64,000 nucleotides of DNA, taken from positions 1 to 64,000 of the forward strand of contig CBDBFH010000011.1 in NCBI GenBank assembly GCA_965204775.1, given 5' to 3'. Shown piece by piece: positions 46,762-55,135 of this stretch. The notes under the pieces were generated by a model. The model did no database searches. It was not told where the DNA came from and saw nothing but the letters and a program-made list of their open reading frames with translations. Origin of the DNA: CBDBFH01 sp965204775. Lineage in GTDB: Bacteria > Pseudomonadota > Alphaproteobacteria > JAPOUT01 > G958296285. Made by a program: the position numbers and the translations under genes. How positions within the stretch are numbered: position 1 is the first letter of the stretch; each line of letters opens with the position of its first letter.

Positions 46762-47814
46762 ATGGCCTCCAAAAGACAGGAAGAAAAAAGACCCGCTCTC
46801 CTTCAGGTCTTGGAGGGCAAAGTAAAAGAGCCTCCCCCCATCTGGTTTATGCGTCAGGCCGGGCGCTACCTACCTGAGTACCAAGCCTTGCGCAAAAAAG
46901 AGCCTGATTTCCTGCGCTTCTGCCTCTCGCCTGATCTGACCGTCGAGGCTGCGCTTCAGCCCATTCGGCGCTTTGAGCTGGATGCAGCCATTCTGTTCTC
47001 CGATATTCTTTTGATTCCCTTCGCGCTGGGCCAAAATTTGCGCTTTGAAGAAGCGCGCGGCCCGGTTCTAGAGGCTTTGGAGAGCAGGGATATAGCCGGC
47101 CTTTCGTTGCGGGGCCTCGCCAGACTTGATCCGGTCTATGAGACGATCCGGGTCTTACGTTCCCGCCTGCCCGAGGAGGCTGCGCTGATCGGCTTTGCCG
47201 GTGCGCCTTGGACGCTGGCCTCCTATATGGTCGGGGGCGGCTCTTCCCGCGCTCCGGCCTTGCGCATGGCGCGCATGAAGCCCGATGATTTTGACCGCCT
47301 GATTTCTTTGTTGACCCAGGCGGTGAGCGCGTGCCTGTCCGAACAGGTTCTGGCCGGGGCGCAGGCGATTCAGATTTTTGACAGCTGGGCCGGGGACTTG
47401 CCCCCTGATCTCTTTGACCGGCTGTGCATTGCCCCAACCGCCAAAATCGTAGAAAACCTCAAGGCGCGCCATCCCGCCCTTCCTGTGATTGGCTTTGCGA
47501 AGGGCGCCGGGGAGGCGGTCGCCGATTACTTTCACCGCACCGGCCTGACCGCCGTAAGCGTCGATCACACTCTGCGGACCGGCTATGTGCGCGAGGCTTT
47601 GATGCCCTTGGGGCCGGTGCAGGGCAATCTTTCTCCGGATCTGCTGGCCTCCGGAGGCACGCCGGTCCATCAGGCGGCGGGCGAGATTATCTCGGCCTGG
47701 CGGGGGCGGCCCTATATTTTCGGTCTGGGTCATGGCATCTTGCCGCACACGCCTCCCGATCATGTCGCCGATCTTGTGCGCTTCGTGCGGGAGACGGCAA
47801 GGCCGGGGCGGTGA
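46762..47814 (+). CDS. hemE: Uroporphyrinogen III decarboxylase
   Basis: Converts uroporphyrinogen III to coproporphyrinogen III in heme synthesis. The 350-residue protein has the signature IWFMRQAGRYLPEY (27-40), FSDILLIPFALG with the catalytic Asp, and GFAGAPWTLASYMVGGG. The first few hundred bases are less GC-rich than neighbours, continuing the AT-leaning origin region. The hemH start overlaps its stop (GTGA). Confidence 0.98.
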   Translation: MASKRQEEKRPALLQVLEGKVKEPPPIWFMRQAGRYLPEYQALRKKEPDFLRFCLSPDLTVEAALQPIRRFELDAAILFSDILLIPFALGQNLRFEEARGPVLEALESRDIAGLSLRGLARLDPVYETIRVLRSRLPEEAALIGFAGAPWTLASYMVGGGSSRAPALRMARMKPDDFDRLISLLTQAVSACLSEQVLAGAQAIQIFDSWAGDLPPDLFDRLCIAPTAKIVENLKARHPALPVIGFAKGAGEAVADYFHRTGLTAVSVDHTLRTGYVREALMPLGPVQGNLSPDLLASGGTPVHQAAGEIISAWRGRPYIFGLGHGILPHTPPDHVADLVRFVRETARPGR

Positions 47815-48848
47815 AGGGCGCAAGAAAAAAAGTCGCGGTGATTCTTTTCAATCTGGGCGGTCCGGACGGCCCGGCGGATGTGCGCCCCTTTTTGCGCAAT
47901 CTTTTCTCCGATCCGGCGATCATACGCCTGCCCGGCCTGGTGCGTCTGCCTTTGGCGGCGCTGATCGCATGGCTTCGGGCCGGATCTTCCCGGCGCAATT
48001 ATGCGCTGATGGAGGGCGGCGGCTCTCCGTTGCTGGCCAATACCCGGGCGCAGGCTGAGGCCGTGACCCACTGCCTCGCCGATGACCGGTCCCATGATTT
48101 CCGCGCCTTTGTCGCCATGCGCTATTGGCCGCCGCGCGCGCTGGAAGCGGCGCGCGCCGCCGTGCAATGGGGGGCTGAAGAACTGGTTCTCCTGCCCCTT
48201 TACCCGCATTACTCAACGACCACGACCCAGTCTTCCTTTGATGACTGGAGGCAGGCTCAAAAACGCGCCGGTGCGGCGCTTCGCGTCCATGCGGTGTGCT
48301 GCTATCCGCAGGCGGCGGGTCTGGTCGCAGCCCAGGCGCGCCGTCTGCAGGAAGCCTTGACCCGCGCGCGCCGCAAGACGGCGCAGTTACACGTTCTCTT
48401 TTCGGCCCATGGCCTGCCGCGCCGGGTGGTCGAAGACGGCGACCCCTACCCGGAGCAGATCGGCCAGAACGCCGCCGCGCTGGCGCAGGCCTGCGGCTTG
48501 GCGCGCAACGCCTGGACGCTGTGCTACCAAAGCCGGGTCGGCCCGGTGGAATGGATCGGCCCGGCGACGCCCGACGAGATCCGGCGCGCCGGGGCCCGCA
48601 AGACGGGTCTGGTTGTCTGCCCGATCAGTTTCGTCAGCGAACATATCGAGACTCTGGTCGAACTGGATATTGAATACCGGGCGCTGGCCGAAGAGGCGGG
48701 CGTTCCGGTCTATGAGCGGGTTCCGACTCCCGGCTGCGATCCGGCCTTCATCGGCGCGCTGGCCGAACAGGTGCGCGCGGCCTGCGCGCGCGACTCGTTG
48801 CTTTGCCCGGAAGACGCCCCGGGCCATCTGTGCCTGTCCGGATTTTGA
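47811..48848 (+). CDS. hemH: Ferrochelatase
   Basis: Inserts Fe(II) into protoporphyrin IX. GTG at 47811 overlaps the hemE stop and is preceded by AAGG. The 345-residue protein starts KVAVILFNLGGPDGPADV, has LPLYPHYSTTTTQS, the catalytic His in LFSAHGLPRR, and CYQSRVGPVEWIGPAT with the conserved Glu. Late cysteines (near CARDSLLCPEDAPGHLC) may relate to the [2Fe-2S] cluster reported in the Caulobacter enzyme, but I cannot assign ligands. Confidence 0.97.
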   Translation: MKGARKKVAVILFNLGGPDGPADVRPFLRNLFSDPAIIRLPGLVRLPLAALIAWLRAGSSRRNYALMEGGGSPLLANTRAQAEAVTHCLADDRSHDFRAFVAMRYWPPRALEAARAAVQWGAEELVLLPLYPHYSTTTTQSSFDDWRQAQKRAGAALRVHAVCCYPQAAGLVAAQARRLQEALTRARRKTAQLHVLFSAHGLPRRVVEDGDPYPEQIGQNAAALAQACGLARNAWTLCYQSRVGPVEWIGPATPDEIRRAGARKTGLVVCPISFVSEHIETLVELDIEYRALAEEAGVPVYERVPTPGCDPAFIGALAEQVRAACARDSLLCPEDAPGHLCLSGF

Positions 48849-48866
48849 GGCCCGGAGCTGAAAACA

Positions 48867-49313
48867 ATGGAGTTTCTGGCCGCCGCCCAGCTGTGGATCA
48901 AGGCATTTCATGTAATCGCGGTGATGTTCTGGATGGCCGCGCTCTATTATCTGCCGCGGCTCTTCGTCTATCACGCCGAATGCGGGGCCGGGTCGCCGCA
49001 GGCGCAGACCTTCAAGGTGATGGAGCGCCGCCTGCTTCAGATCATCGCCACCCCGGCGATGCTGGCCGCCTGGGGAGCGGGCCTTTTGCTTCTGGCCGCG
49101 CCCGGCGCGGTGGATTGGGCGCAGGGCTGGATTTACGCCAAACTGGCCCTCGTCCTGGGGCTGAGCGCACTTCACGGAGTTTTTATGCGCTGGCAGAGGC
49201 AATTCGCCCAGGACGGCCCGATGCGCCCGCCCCTCTTCTACCGCCGGATCAATGAAATCGCCCCTCTGATCACGATTTTGGTCGTGATTCTGGCGGTCGT
49301 GCGCCCGTTCTAG
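48867..49313 (+). CDS. hemJ: Protoporphyrinogen IX oxidase HemJ
   Basis: Membrane protein of 148 residues with four predicted helices, of the family shown to oxidise protoporphyrinogen IX in bacteria lacking hemG/hemY. The N-terminal segment IKAFHVIAVMFWMAALYYLPRLFVYH carries the conserved His and aromatic residues, and KLALVLGLSALHGVF contains a further His. With hemE and hemH upstream, three of the last four heme steps are clustered; hemF/hemN is not in the window. Confidence 0.95.
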   Translation: MEFLAAAQLWIKAFHVIAVMFWMAALYYLPRLFVYHAECGAGSPQAQTFKVMERRLLQIIATPAMLAAWGAGLLLLAAPGAVDWAQGWIYAKLALVLGLSALHGVFMRWQRQFAQDGPMRPPLFYRRINEIAPLITILVVILAVVRPF

Positions 49314-49332
49314 GGGCCCTTGCGAAAACCTG

Positions 49333-49361
49333 TTGAAACTTTTCCGGCCTGCGCCTATAGT
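49333..49361 (+). promoter_or_regulatory. Sigma-70-type promoter of rho
   Basis: TTGAAA (49333-49338) and TATAGT (49356-49361) are separated by exactly 17 bp. Transcription would start near 49368, leaving a leader of about 155 nt before the rho ATG. This is the best conventional promoter I noticed in the window. Confidence 0.7.
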
Positions 49362-49454
49362 CCGGGCGGGAGACAGGGGGACGCTTTTTCCCGGAAAACT
49401 TTTGCGCGGGCCCCCATCGCGATCCCCCTTCGGGGCTTCGCTGCCTTTTTCGCT

Positions 49455-49479
49455 CCCGGCCCGCGGACCCCGCGCCGGG
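49455..49479 (+). promoter_or_regulatory. Strong hairpin in the rho leader
   Basis: CCCGG (49455-49459) pairs with CCGGG (49475-49479), and CGCGG (49462-49466) with CCGCG (49470-49474), around an ACC loop with a 2-nt bulge: ten G-C pairs. A pyrimidine-rich tract follows, then the rho Shine-Dalgarno. It could take part in rho autoregulation, which acts by leader attenuation in E. coli. Confidence 0.5.
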
Positions 49480-49524
49480 CCTTCCCCCTCCCTTTTCACA
49501 ACCCCTCAAGGAGCCTTTCCGCTC

Positions 49525-50853
49525 ATGGATATAGCGAAAGAAGAAGAAATCCCCGCCGCGCCTCCGGCTCCGGCCGAGGCCCCGCCGCCGGTCCGCCTGC
49601 AAAGCCTGAAAGCCAAGACGCCCTCCGATCTTCTCGCCTATGCCGCCGAGATCGGAATCGAGAACGCCAGCGCGCTGCGCCGCCAGGACATGATGTTCGC
49701 GATTTTGAAGCAGCTGGCCGAGCGCGGCGGCGAGATCGCCGGCGAGGGGGTGATCGAGGTCCTGCAGGACGGCTTCGGCTTCCTGCGCGCGCCGGAGTCG
49801 AATTACCTGCCCGGCCCCGACGACATCTACGTCTCGCCGGGGCATATCCGGCGCTTCTCGCTGCGCACCGGCGACACGGTCGAAGGCGAGATTCGCCGCC
49901 CGCGCGAGGGCGAGCGCTATTTCGCGCTGGCCCGGATTCAGCAGATCAATTTCGCCCCGGCGCAGGCGCGCGGCAAGATTCACTTCGACAATCTGACCCC
50001 GCTCTATCCGCAGGACAAGATCGGGATGGAGGTCGAAAGCGACGCCCCGGCGCGCAACCGCGATTTGTCGGCGCGGGTGATCGACATCGTCGCCCCGCTG
50101 GGCAAGGGCCAGCGCGCCCTGATCGTCGCCCCGCCGCGCACCGGCAAGACGGTTTTGCTGCAAAACATCGCCCATTCGGTCACCGCCAATCATCCGGAGT
50201 GCTATCTGATCGTCCTCCTGATCGACGAGCGCCCGGAGGAGGTGACCGACATGCAGCGTTCGGTCAAGGGCGAGGTGGTCTCCTCGACCTTCGACGAGCC
50301 GGCCTCGCGCCACGTTCAGGTGACCGAAATGGTGATCCAGAAGGCCAAGCGCCTCGTCGAGCACGGGCGCGACGTGGTCATCCTGCTCGATTCGATCACC
50401 CGCCTGGGCCGGGCCTACAACACCGTGGTTCCCTCGTCGGGCAAGGTTCTGACCGGCGGGGTCGACGCCAATGCCCTGCAGCGCCCCAAGCGCTTCTTCG
50501 GCGCGGCGCGCAATATCGAGGAGGGCGGCTCGCTGACCATCATCGCCACCGCCCTGATCGACACCGGCAGCCGGATGGACGAGGTCATCTTCGAGGAATT
50601 CAAGGGCACCGGCAATTCCGAGATCGTCCTCGACCGCAAGGTCGCCGACAAACGCGTCTTTCCCTCAATCGACATTTTGAAGTCGGGAACCCGCAAGGAG
50701 GAGTTGCTGATCGACAAGGCGGCCCTGCAGAAGATTTATGTTCTGCGCCGGATTTTGAATCCGATGGGGGTGGTCGACGCGATTGAGTTTTTGCTGGGCA
50801 AATTGCGCCAGACCAAGAACAATCCCGAATTCTTCAACTCGATGAACACGTAA
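49525..50853 (+). CDS. rho: Transcription termination factor Rho
   Basis: Hexameric RNA helicase ending transcription. The 442-residue protein has the N-terminal helical domain, the cold-shock RNA-binding fold with GFGFLR (83-88), Walker A PPRTGKT (203-209), LLIDERPEEVTDM, VILLDSITRLGRAYN and SSGKVLTGGVD. ATG at 49525 (MDIAKEEEIP) has AAGGAG upstream; the open frame to 49333 begins inside the promoter and is rejected. An Ala/Pro-rich stretch occupies 10-22. Confidence 0.98.
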   Translation: MDIAKEEEIPAAPPAPAEAPPPVRLQSLKAKTPSDLLAYAAEIGIENASALRRQDMMFAILKQLAERGGEIAGEGVIEVLQDGFGFLRAPESNYLPGPDDIYVSPGHIRRFSLRTGDTVEGEIRRPREGERYFALARIQQINFAPAQARGKIHFDNLTPLYPQDKIGMEVESDAPARNRDLSARVIDIVAPLGKGQRALIVAPPRTGKTVLLQNIAHSVTANHPECYLIVLLIDERPEEVTDMQRSVKGEVVSSTFDEPASRHVQVTEMVIQKAKRLVEHGRDVVILLDSITRLGRAYNTVVPSSGKVLTGGVDANALQRPKRFFGAARNIEEGGSLTIIATALIDTGSRMDEVIFEEFKGTGNSEIVLDRKVADKRVFPSIDILKSGTRKEELLIDKAALQKIYVLRRILNPMGVVDAIEFLLGKLRQTKNNPEFFNSMNT

Positions 50854-50872
50854 AATAAGGAGGGCGCAAAAT

Positions 50873-51457
50873 ATGGACGCGGCGGCAGATTTGGAGCGGG
50901 CCGGATTCCGCAGCATGGCGGAAAGCACGGCGGAGGACTGGCGCAAGATTGCCCAGGCCCACCGGATGAGCGACGGCCGGCTGGCCGGGCGGGCGCTGGC
51001 CCATCTCAGACTCTTGGACAATGACTATGGCGGCTTTGCGGTTGACCGGCTCACCCACTCTTTGCAGTCGGCGACGCTGGCGCGGCGCGCCGGGATGGAC
51101 GAGGAATATGTGGTCTGCGCCCTGCTCCACGACATCGGCGACACTTTGTGCCCCCATAACCACGCCGAACTGGGCGCGACCCTGCTCAAACCCTTTGTCA
51201 GCGAGCGCAATCACTGGATGCTCGACAAGCACGGGATTTTTCAGGGCTACTATTTCTTTCATCATTTGGGGCTGGACCGCGACATGCGCGAGCAATTTCG
51301 CGGCCACCCGCATTTCGAATATACGGCGAAGTTCTGTCACCAGTTTGATCAAAACGCCTTCGACCCGGGCTATGACACCATGCCGCTGGAGGCTTTTATC
51401 CCGATGGTGAATCGGATTCTGGCCCGCCCGAGGCGCTCAATCTATACGGCTGAGTAG
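50873..51457 (+). CDS. HD-domain protein resembling the diiron oxygenase PhnZ
   Basis: Protein of 194 residues preceded by a perfect AAGGAGG. It matches the PhnZ-type mixed-valent diiron HD pattern: Y52 ten residues before H62 (DYGGFAVDRLTHSLQSA), then H86-D87 (LLHDIGD), H97 (HNHAELGATLL), H120 (LDKHG) and a candidate final Asp at 159 or 164. PhnZ oxidatively cleaves a phosphonate. Here the gating Glu position is F55, and no PhnY-like gene is adjacent. It could instead be a hydrolase; the substrate is unknown. It sits 19 bp after rho and before a terminator-like hairpin. Confidence 0.75.
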   Translation: MDAAADLERAGFRSMAESTAEDWRKIAQAHRMSDGRLAGRALAHLRLLDNDYGGFAVDRLTHSLQSATLARRAGMDEEYVVCALLHDIGDTLCPHNHAELGATLLKPFVSERNHWMLDKHGIFQGYYFFHHLGLDRDMREQFRGHPHFEYTAKFCHQFDQNAFDPGYDTMPLEAFIPMVNRILARPRRSIYTAE

Positions 51458-51462
51458 AAAAT

Positions 51463-51487
51463 AAGGGGGCACGGGGGGGGCCCCCTT
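51463..51487. terminator. Hairpin between the HD gene and the DUF255 gene
   Basis: AAGGGGG (51463-51469) pairs with CCCCCTT (51481-51487) across an 11-nt loop, in the 60-bp gap between convergent genes. There is no long U-run, but the position fits a bidirectional terminator. Confidence 0.5.
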
Positions 51488-51517
51488 GATCCCCTGATTG
51501 CCGCCACTGCCCCAAAA

Positions 51518-53575
51518 TCAGCCCCCGGAAGCAAGCGTCTTCGCCAGCGCTTCGGGTGTGCGAAGCGGGGCCAAACAGCGCGTCCCGAAACAGACCAGCG
51601 CATAAGAGTCAGGTAAATCCCGGTCCACCCCGGACGCTTCGCGCCGGATCGTCCGGTGCGGCCAGCCGGAAGCAAACGCCGCCTCCAGAAAACCCCGCTC
51701 CGCCGCGCCGTCGGCGCAGATCGTTATCTGGGCGGCGTTTTCGGCAAACTCGCAGCCATTGAGATAGGTCGCCATCGCGGGCCATTGCGCTTCCGGCAGC
51801 CCGGAGAAACTCCCGGCCAGACGCTCCATCCGCTCGCGAAATACGGGCTTTCCGGTTACATGATGAAGCCGGGCGAAAACCTCGATCATCTGGCCGTTGG
51901 CCGCCGGCGCCGCATCATCGGCAATCACGCGGGCGCGCGCGATCAGCAGAGGCGCATCATCGGCGGTGAAAAAATAAGACCCGGCCTGCGCGTCCAGATA
52001 ATGCCCATCAAAGGCGGCCAGCCAGCGCTGCGCCTGCCGGAGACAACGCGCTTCGCCGGTCAGCTCGAACAAAATCAGTCCGGCGCGAATCATATTGGCA
52101 TAGCCGTCGGCGCAGGCCGGGGCGCGCCCCAAAACCCCGCGCCAGGACTGGGCCAGCCGCCCCTGCGGATCGGTCATCCGCCCGGCGATAAAGTCAAAGG
52201 CGCGCCGCGCCGCCGCCAGCCAGTCAGGCCGGGCGAAACACACCGCCGCCTGCGCCAGCGCCGCGATCATCAACCCGTTCCAGTCGCTCAAAACCTTGTC
52301 GTCACAGGCCGGGCGCACCCGCCCCGCCCGCGCCGCCAAAAGCCGGGCGCGGGCCTGCGCCAGACGGCGCTCTTGCTCCGCGCCCAAATCCGGCCCGGAA
52401 GCCAGCCGGTTCAAAATTGTCTTCCCTTCCCAATTGCCCTGCGCCTGCACATCATAGGCGCGGGCGAATGCCGCCGCCTCGCCGCCCAGAATCTGTTCGA
52501 TCTCTTGCGCCCGCCAGACATAAAAGCGCCCCTCTTCCCCTTCCGAATCCGCGTCCAGCGAGGAGGCAAAGCCGCCCTCCGGCGTCTGCATTTCGCGCAA
52601 AACCCACTGCGCGGTTTCTTCCAGGCTCCACGCCAAAAGCCGCCGTCCCGCCCCGCTCTCCAGAGAGGCGCAGCCGCGCCAGACCTCGCACAACAAATCA
52701 ATCAAAAGCGCGTTGTCATAAAGCATCTTTTCAAAATGCGGGGCCAGCCAGCGCGCATCGGTCGAATAGCGGGCAAAGCCGCCGCCCAGATGATCGTAAA
52801 TCCCGCCCCGGCACATCATCTCCAAAGAGCGCAAAACGCCTCTCCCATAATCGGGCCGCTTCTCGCGCAAACCCGCCCGCCACAAAAGGCGCAGGAGTTC
52901 GGTATTGGGAAATTTGGGCGCGCCGGAAATTCCCCCGAACTCCGGGTCGATCATCTGCGCAATCATCTGCGCGGCCCGTCCGGGCGCGGCCCGTTCGGGC
53001 GTGGCGCCGCCGGACTCGGCCCGTTCGGGCGCCGCGCCGCCGGACGCGGCCCCGCCGGGGCGGTGCGAGTCCAGCGCCTGCGCCAGCGCGGCGGCGATCT
53101 TGCCGCCTTGCGCGAAAATCTCCTCACGCCGCTGCGCATAGACCTGCGCCACCTCCCGCAGGATGTCGGCGAAAGAGGGGCGGCCCAAGCCCGCCGTTTT
53201 GGGAAAATACGTGCCCCCCCAAAAGGGCCGCCCCGCCGCGTCCAGAAACATGGTCAAAGGCCAGCCGCCGGGCTGGCCCATCATCTGAAGCGCGCGCATA
53301 TAAATCCGGTCAATATCGGGCCGCTCCTCGCGGTCGAGCTTGACGCAGACGAAATGGGCGTTCATCAGACGGGCGGTCGCCTCATCCTCGAAACTTTCAT
53401 GCGCCATCACATGACACCAATGGCAGGCGGCATAGCCGCTGGAGAGCAGGACCGGACAGCCGCGCTGGCGCGCCTCGGCGAAGGCGGCGGGCGCAAAGGG
53501 CTGCCAATGGACGGGATTGTCCTTATGCTGAAGAAGATAGGGGCTGGTTTCGCCCGCCAGCCGATTGCCTGTCAT
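51518..53575 (-). CDS. DUF255 thioredoxin-fold / six-hairpin protein (YyaL type)
   Basis: Protein of 685 residues. The N-terminal thioredoxin-like DUF255 domain contains C51 and C54 (AACHWCHVMAHESF) and GWPLTMFLDAAGRPFWGGTYFP. The rest is an (alpha/alpha)6-barrel region (LRSLEMMCRGGIYDHLGGGFARYSTD; DDKVLSDWNGLMIAAL). The function of the YyaL/spermatogenesis-associated-20 family is unknown. An Ala/Gly/Pro/Glu insertion at about 174-205 is encoded by a 30-bp tandem repeat. It starts at ATG 53575, only 28 bp from the divergent mnmE start. Confidence 0.92.
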   Translation of the reverse strand: MTGNRLAGETSPYLLQHKDNPVHWQPFAPAAFAEARQRGCPVLLSSGYAACHWCHVMAHESFEDEATARLMNAHFVCVKLDREERPDIDRIYMRALQMMGQPGGWPLTMFLDAAGRPFWGGTYFPKTAGLGRPSFADILREVAQVYAQRREEIFAQGGKIAAALAQALDSHRPGGAASGGAAPERAESGGATPERAAPGRAAQMIAQMIDPEFGGISGAPKFPNTELLRLLWRAGLREKRPDYGRGVLRSLEMMCRGGIYDHLGGGFARYSTDARWLAPHFEKMLYDNALLIDLLCEVWRGCASLESGAGRRLLAWSLEETAQWVLREMQTPEGGFASSLDADSEGEEGRFYVWRAQEIEQILGGEAAAFARAYDVQAQGNWEGKTILNRLASGPDLGAEQERRLAQARARLLAARAGRVRPACDDKVLSDWNGLMIAALAQAAVCFARPDWLAAARRAFDFIAGRMTDPQGRLAQSWRGVLGRAPACADGYANMIRAGLILFELTGEARCLRQAQRWLAAFDGHYLDAQAGSYFFTADDAPLLIARARVIADDAAPAANGQMIEVFARLHHVTGKPVFRERMERLAGSFSGLPEAQWPAMATYLNGCEFAENAAQITICADGAAERGFLEAAFASGWPHRTIRREASGVDRDLPDSYALVCFGTRCLAPLRTPEALAKTLASGG
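52988..53047. repeat. 30-bp tandem repeat inside the DUF255 gene
   Basis: Two 30-bp units (52988-53017 and 53018-53047), each starting GGCCCGTTCGGGCG and ending GCCGCCGGAC plus two bases, are flanked by partial units. They encode two 10-residue repeats ending PERA. Just beside them ATCATCTGCGC is repeated at about 52951-52972. The in-frame unit suggests copy-number change by slippage. Confidence 0.8.
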
Positions 53576-53603
53576 GCCCGCTAGGTCCCAAGGAATGTAA
53601 AGG

Positions 53604-55034
53604 ATGATGATGGACGCGCCCGGCCAGACCCGCAAATTACGCATGACCGGTCAAGCGGAAAAAGGCGAGGCGGTGGGCCTCCGTCCGGAGTCGGACCGCC
53701 ACCCGGAGGCAGGCGCGGCAACGATCTATGCCCCGGCGACTGCGCCGGGCCGGGCGGGGATCGCGGTGATTCGCCTCTCCGGCCCGCGCGCCGGCGCGGC
53801 GCTGGGGCAGTTGCTGGCCGGGCCGCTGCCGCCGGTGCGCCGCGCCCAGGCGCGGCGGCTTTATGCCCCCGGCGGCGAGCTTCTGGACGCGGCGCTGGTC
53901 TTGCGCTTCGCCGGACCGGAAAGTTTTACCGGCGAGGATATGGCCGAACTCCACCTTCATGGCGGCCCGGCGGTGATCGCCGGTCTGCTGGACGCGCTGG
54001 CGGCGCTGCCGGGTCTGCGTCTGGCGCGGGCCGGGGAGTTCTCGCGCCGGGCCTTTTTGAACGGCAAACTGGACCTCCTCCAGGCCGAGGGGCTGGCCGA
54101 TCTGGTCGCCGCGCAAACCGCCGCCCAGCGCCGTCAGGCCCTGCGGCAGATGCGCGGCGTCTTCGGCGAGAAATGTGAAACCTGGCGCAGCCGCCTCCTG
54201 AGCGACCTCGCCCGGCACGAGGCCGGACTGGAATTCCCCGAAGAAGGCGAAGGTATGACCGCTTCCGGTCAGACCGGTCATACCGGAAATGGCTCAGTCA
54301 GGGAGGTTTTCGACGAGATAACCGCCCATCTCGACGACCGCGCCTGGGGCGAAAGGCTGCGCGAAGGGATCCGGGTTGCGATCACCGGCGCACCCAATGT
54401 CGGCAAATCCAGTCTGCTCAATGCCCTTCTGGAGCGCGAGGCGGCGATTGTCTCCGAACAGGCCGGGACGACGCGGGACATTCTTGACGCGGCGCTTGAC
54501 CTCGACGGCTATCCGGTCGTCTTGAGCGATATGGCGGGTCTGCGCGACGCCCGGCCCGGCTCGATTGAGGCTGAAGGCGTCCGCCGGGCCTGCGCCGCGA
54601 GCCGGAGCGCCGATCTGCGCCTGATCGTCTACGCCTCTGATGCGCCCGCCCGCCTGCGCCCGGCGCGGGCGGGCGACCTTCTGGTCTGCAACAAGATTGA
54701 TCTCGCCCCGCCCCCGCCGGAGCCGGGCGTTCTGGCGGTTTCGGCCCGGACCGGGGCCGGGCTGGGCGCGCTCAAAAAAGCCCTGATCGAAGCGATTCAG
54801 GCCCGGCAGGCCGAAGAAGACCCTCTGATCACCCGCGCCCGCCACCGCGAGGCGCTGGCCGAGACCGCCGGGGCGCTGCGCCGCGTTCTCGAAGGACAAC
54901 CGCGCGCCCGTCTGCCCGAACTGATCGCCGAAGATCTGCGCCTCGCTTTGCGTGCGCTGGGCCGAATCACCGGCCAGGTCGATGTAGAGGATATGCTGGA
55001 GCGCCTCTTCGCCCAGTTTTGCATCGGCAAATAG
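53604..55034 (+). CDS. mnmE: tRNA modification GTPase MnmE
   Basis: With MnmG it adds (carboxymethyl)aminomethyl groups to wobble uridine. The protein ends in the essential C-I-G-K (473-476). The inserted G domain has GAPNVGKSS, GTTRDI, DMAGLRD (usually DTAGLR) and NKID. The folate-binding N-terminal domain starts around ATIYAPATAPGRAGIAVIRLSG, so about 38 residues precede the fold; three consecutive ATGs at 53604, 53607 and 53610 follow AAGGA. A variable insert MTASGQTGHTGNGS lies before the G domain and is encoded by nested palindromes. Confidence 0.96.
   Translation: MMMDAPGQTRKLRMTGQAEKGEAVGLRPESDRHPEAGAATIYAPATAPGRAGIAVIRLSGPRAGAALGQLLAGPLPPVRRAQARRLYAPGGELLDAALVLRFAGPESFTGEDMAELHLHGGPAVIAGLLDALAALPGLRLARAGEFSRRAFLNGKLDLLQAEGLADLVAAQTAAQRRQALRQMRGVFGEKCETWRSRLLSDLARHEAGLEFPEEGEGMTASGQTGHTGNGSVREVFDEITAHLDDRAWGERLREGIRVAITGAPNVGKSSLLNALLEREAAIVSEQAGTTRDILDAALDLDGYPVVLSDMAGLRDARPGSIEAEGVRRACAASRSADLRLIVYASDAPARLRPARAGDLLVCNKIDLAPPPPEPGVLAVSARTGAGLGALKKALIEAIQARQAEEDPLITRARHREALAETAGALRRVLEGQPRARLPELIAEDLRLALRALGRITGQVDVEDMLERLFAQFCIGK
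54253..54285. repeat. Nested inverted repeats within mnmE
   Basis: GGTATGACCG (54253-54262) and CGGTCATACC (54276-54285) form a perfect 10-bp inverted repeat. CCGGTC and GACCGG (54266-54271 and 54273-54278) form a second palindrome whose right arm overlaps the outer one. They encode a short variable insert in MnmE. The 12-mer CGGTCATACCGG recurs at 57941-57952 in parA. Confidence 0.7.
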
Positions 55035-55072
55035 GTGGGGCAAATAAATGGGCCAAATGAGCGGGAGAAAAA

Positions 55073-55088
55073 TGTTTCATGTGAAACA
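55073..55088. promoter_or_regulatory. parS: parS site 1 (ParB-binding)
   Basis: TGTTTCATGTGAAACA, one base from the palindromic consensus TGTTTCACGTGAAACA. It lies in the mnmE-mnmG gap, about 8.5 kb from the candidate oriC and 3.5 kb from parB. It is the exact reverse complement of site 2. Confidence 0.85.
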
Positions 55089-55135
55089 CGCTTTATGCGG
55101 CGCACATTTTATGGAGAACATATGCGAGGCTGGCG

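Noticed and set aside
49333..49524. Extended N-terminus of Rho in frame from 49333
   Set aside because: The frame begins inside the best promoter and encodes a Pro/Ser/Arg-rich stretch absent from Rho; AAGGAG precedes the ATG at 49525.
52988..53047. CRISPR-like repeat
   Set aside because: Units are directly adjacent with no spacers and lie in frame within a coding gene.
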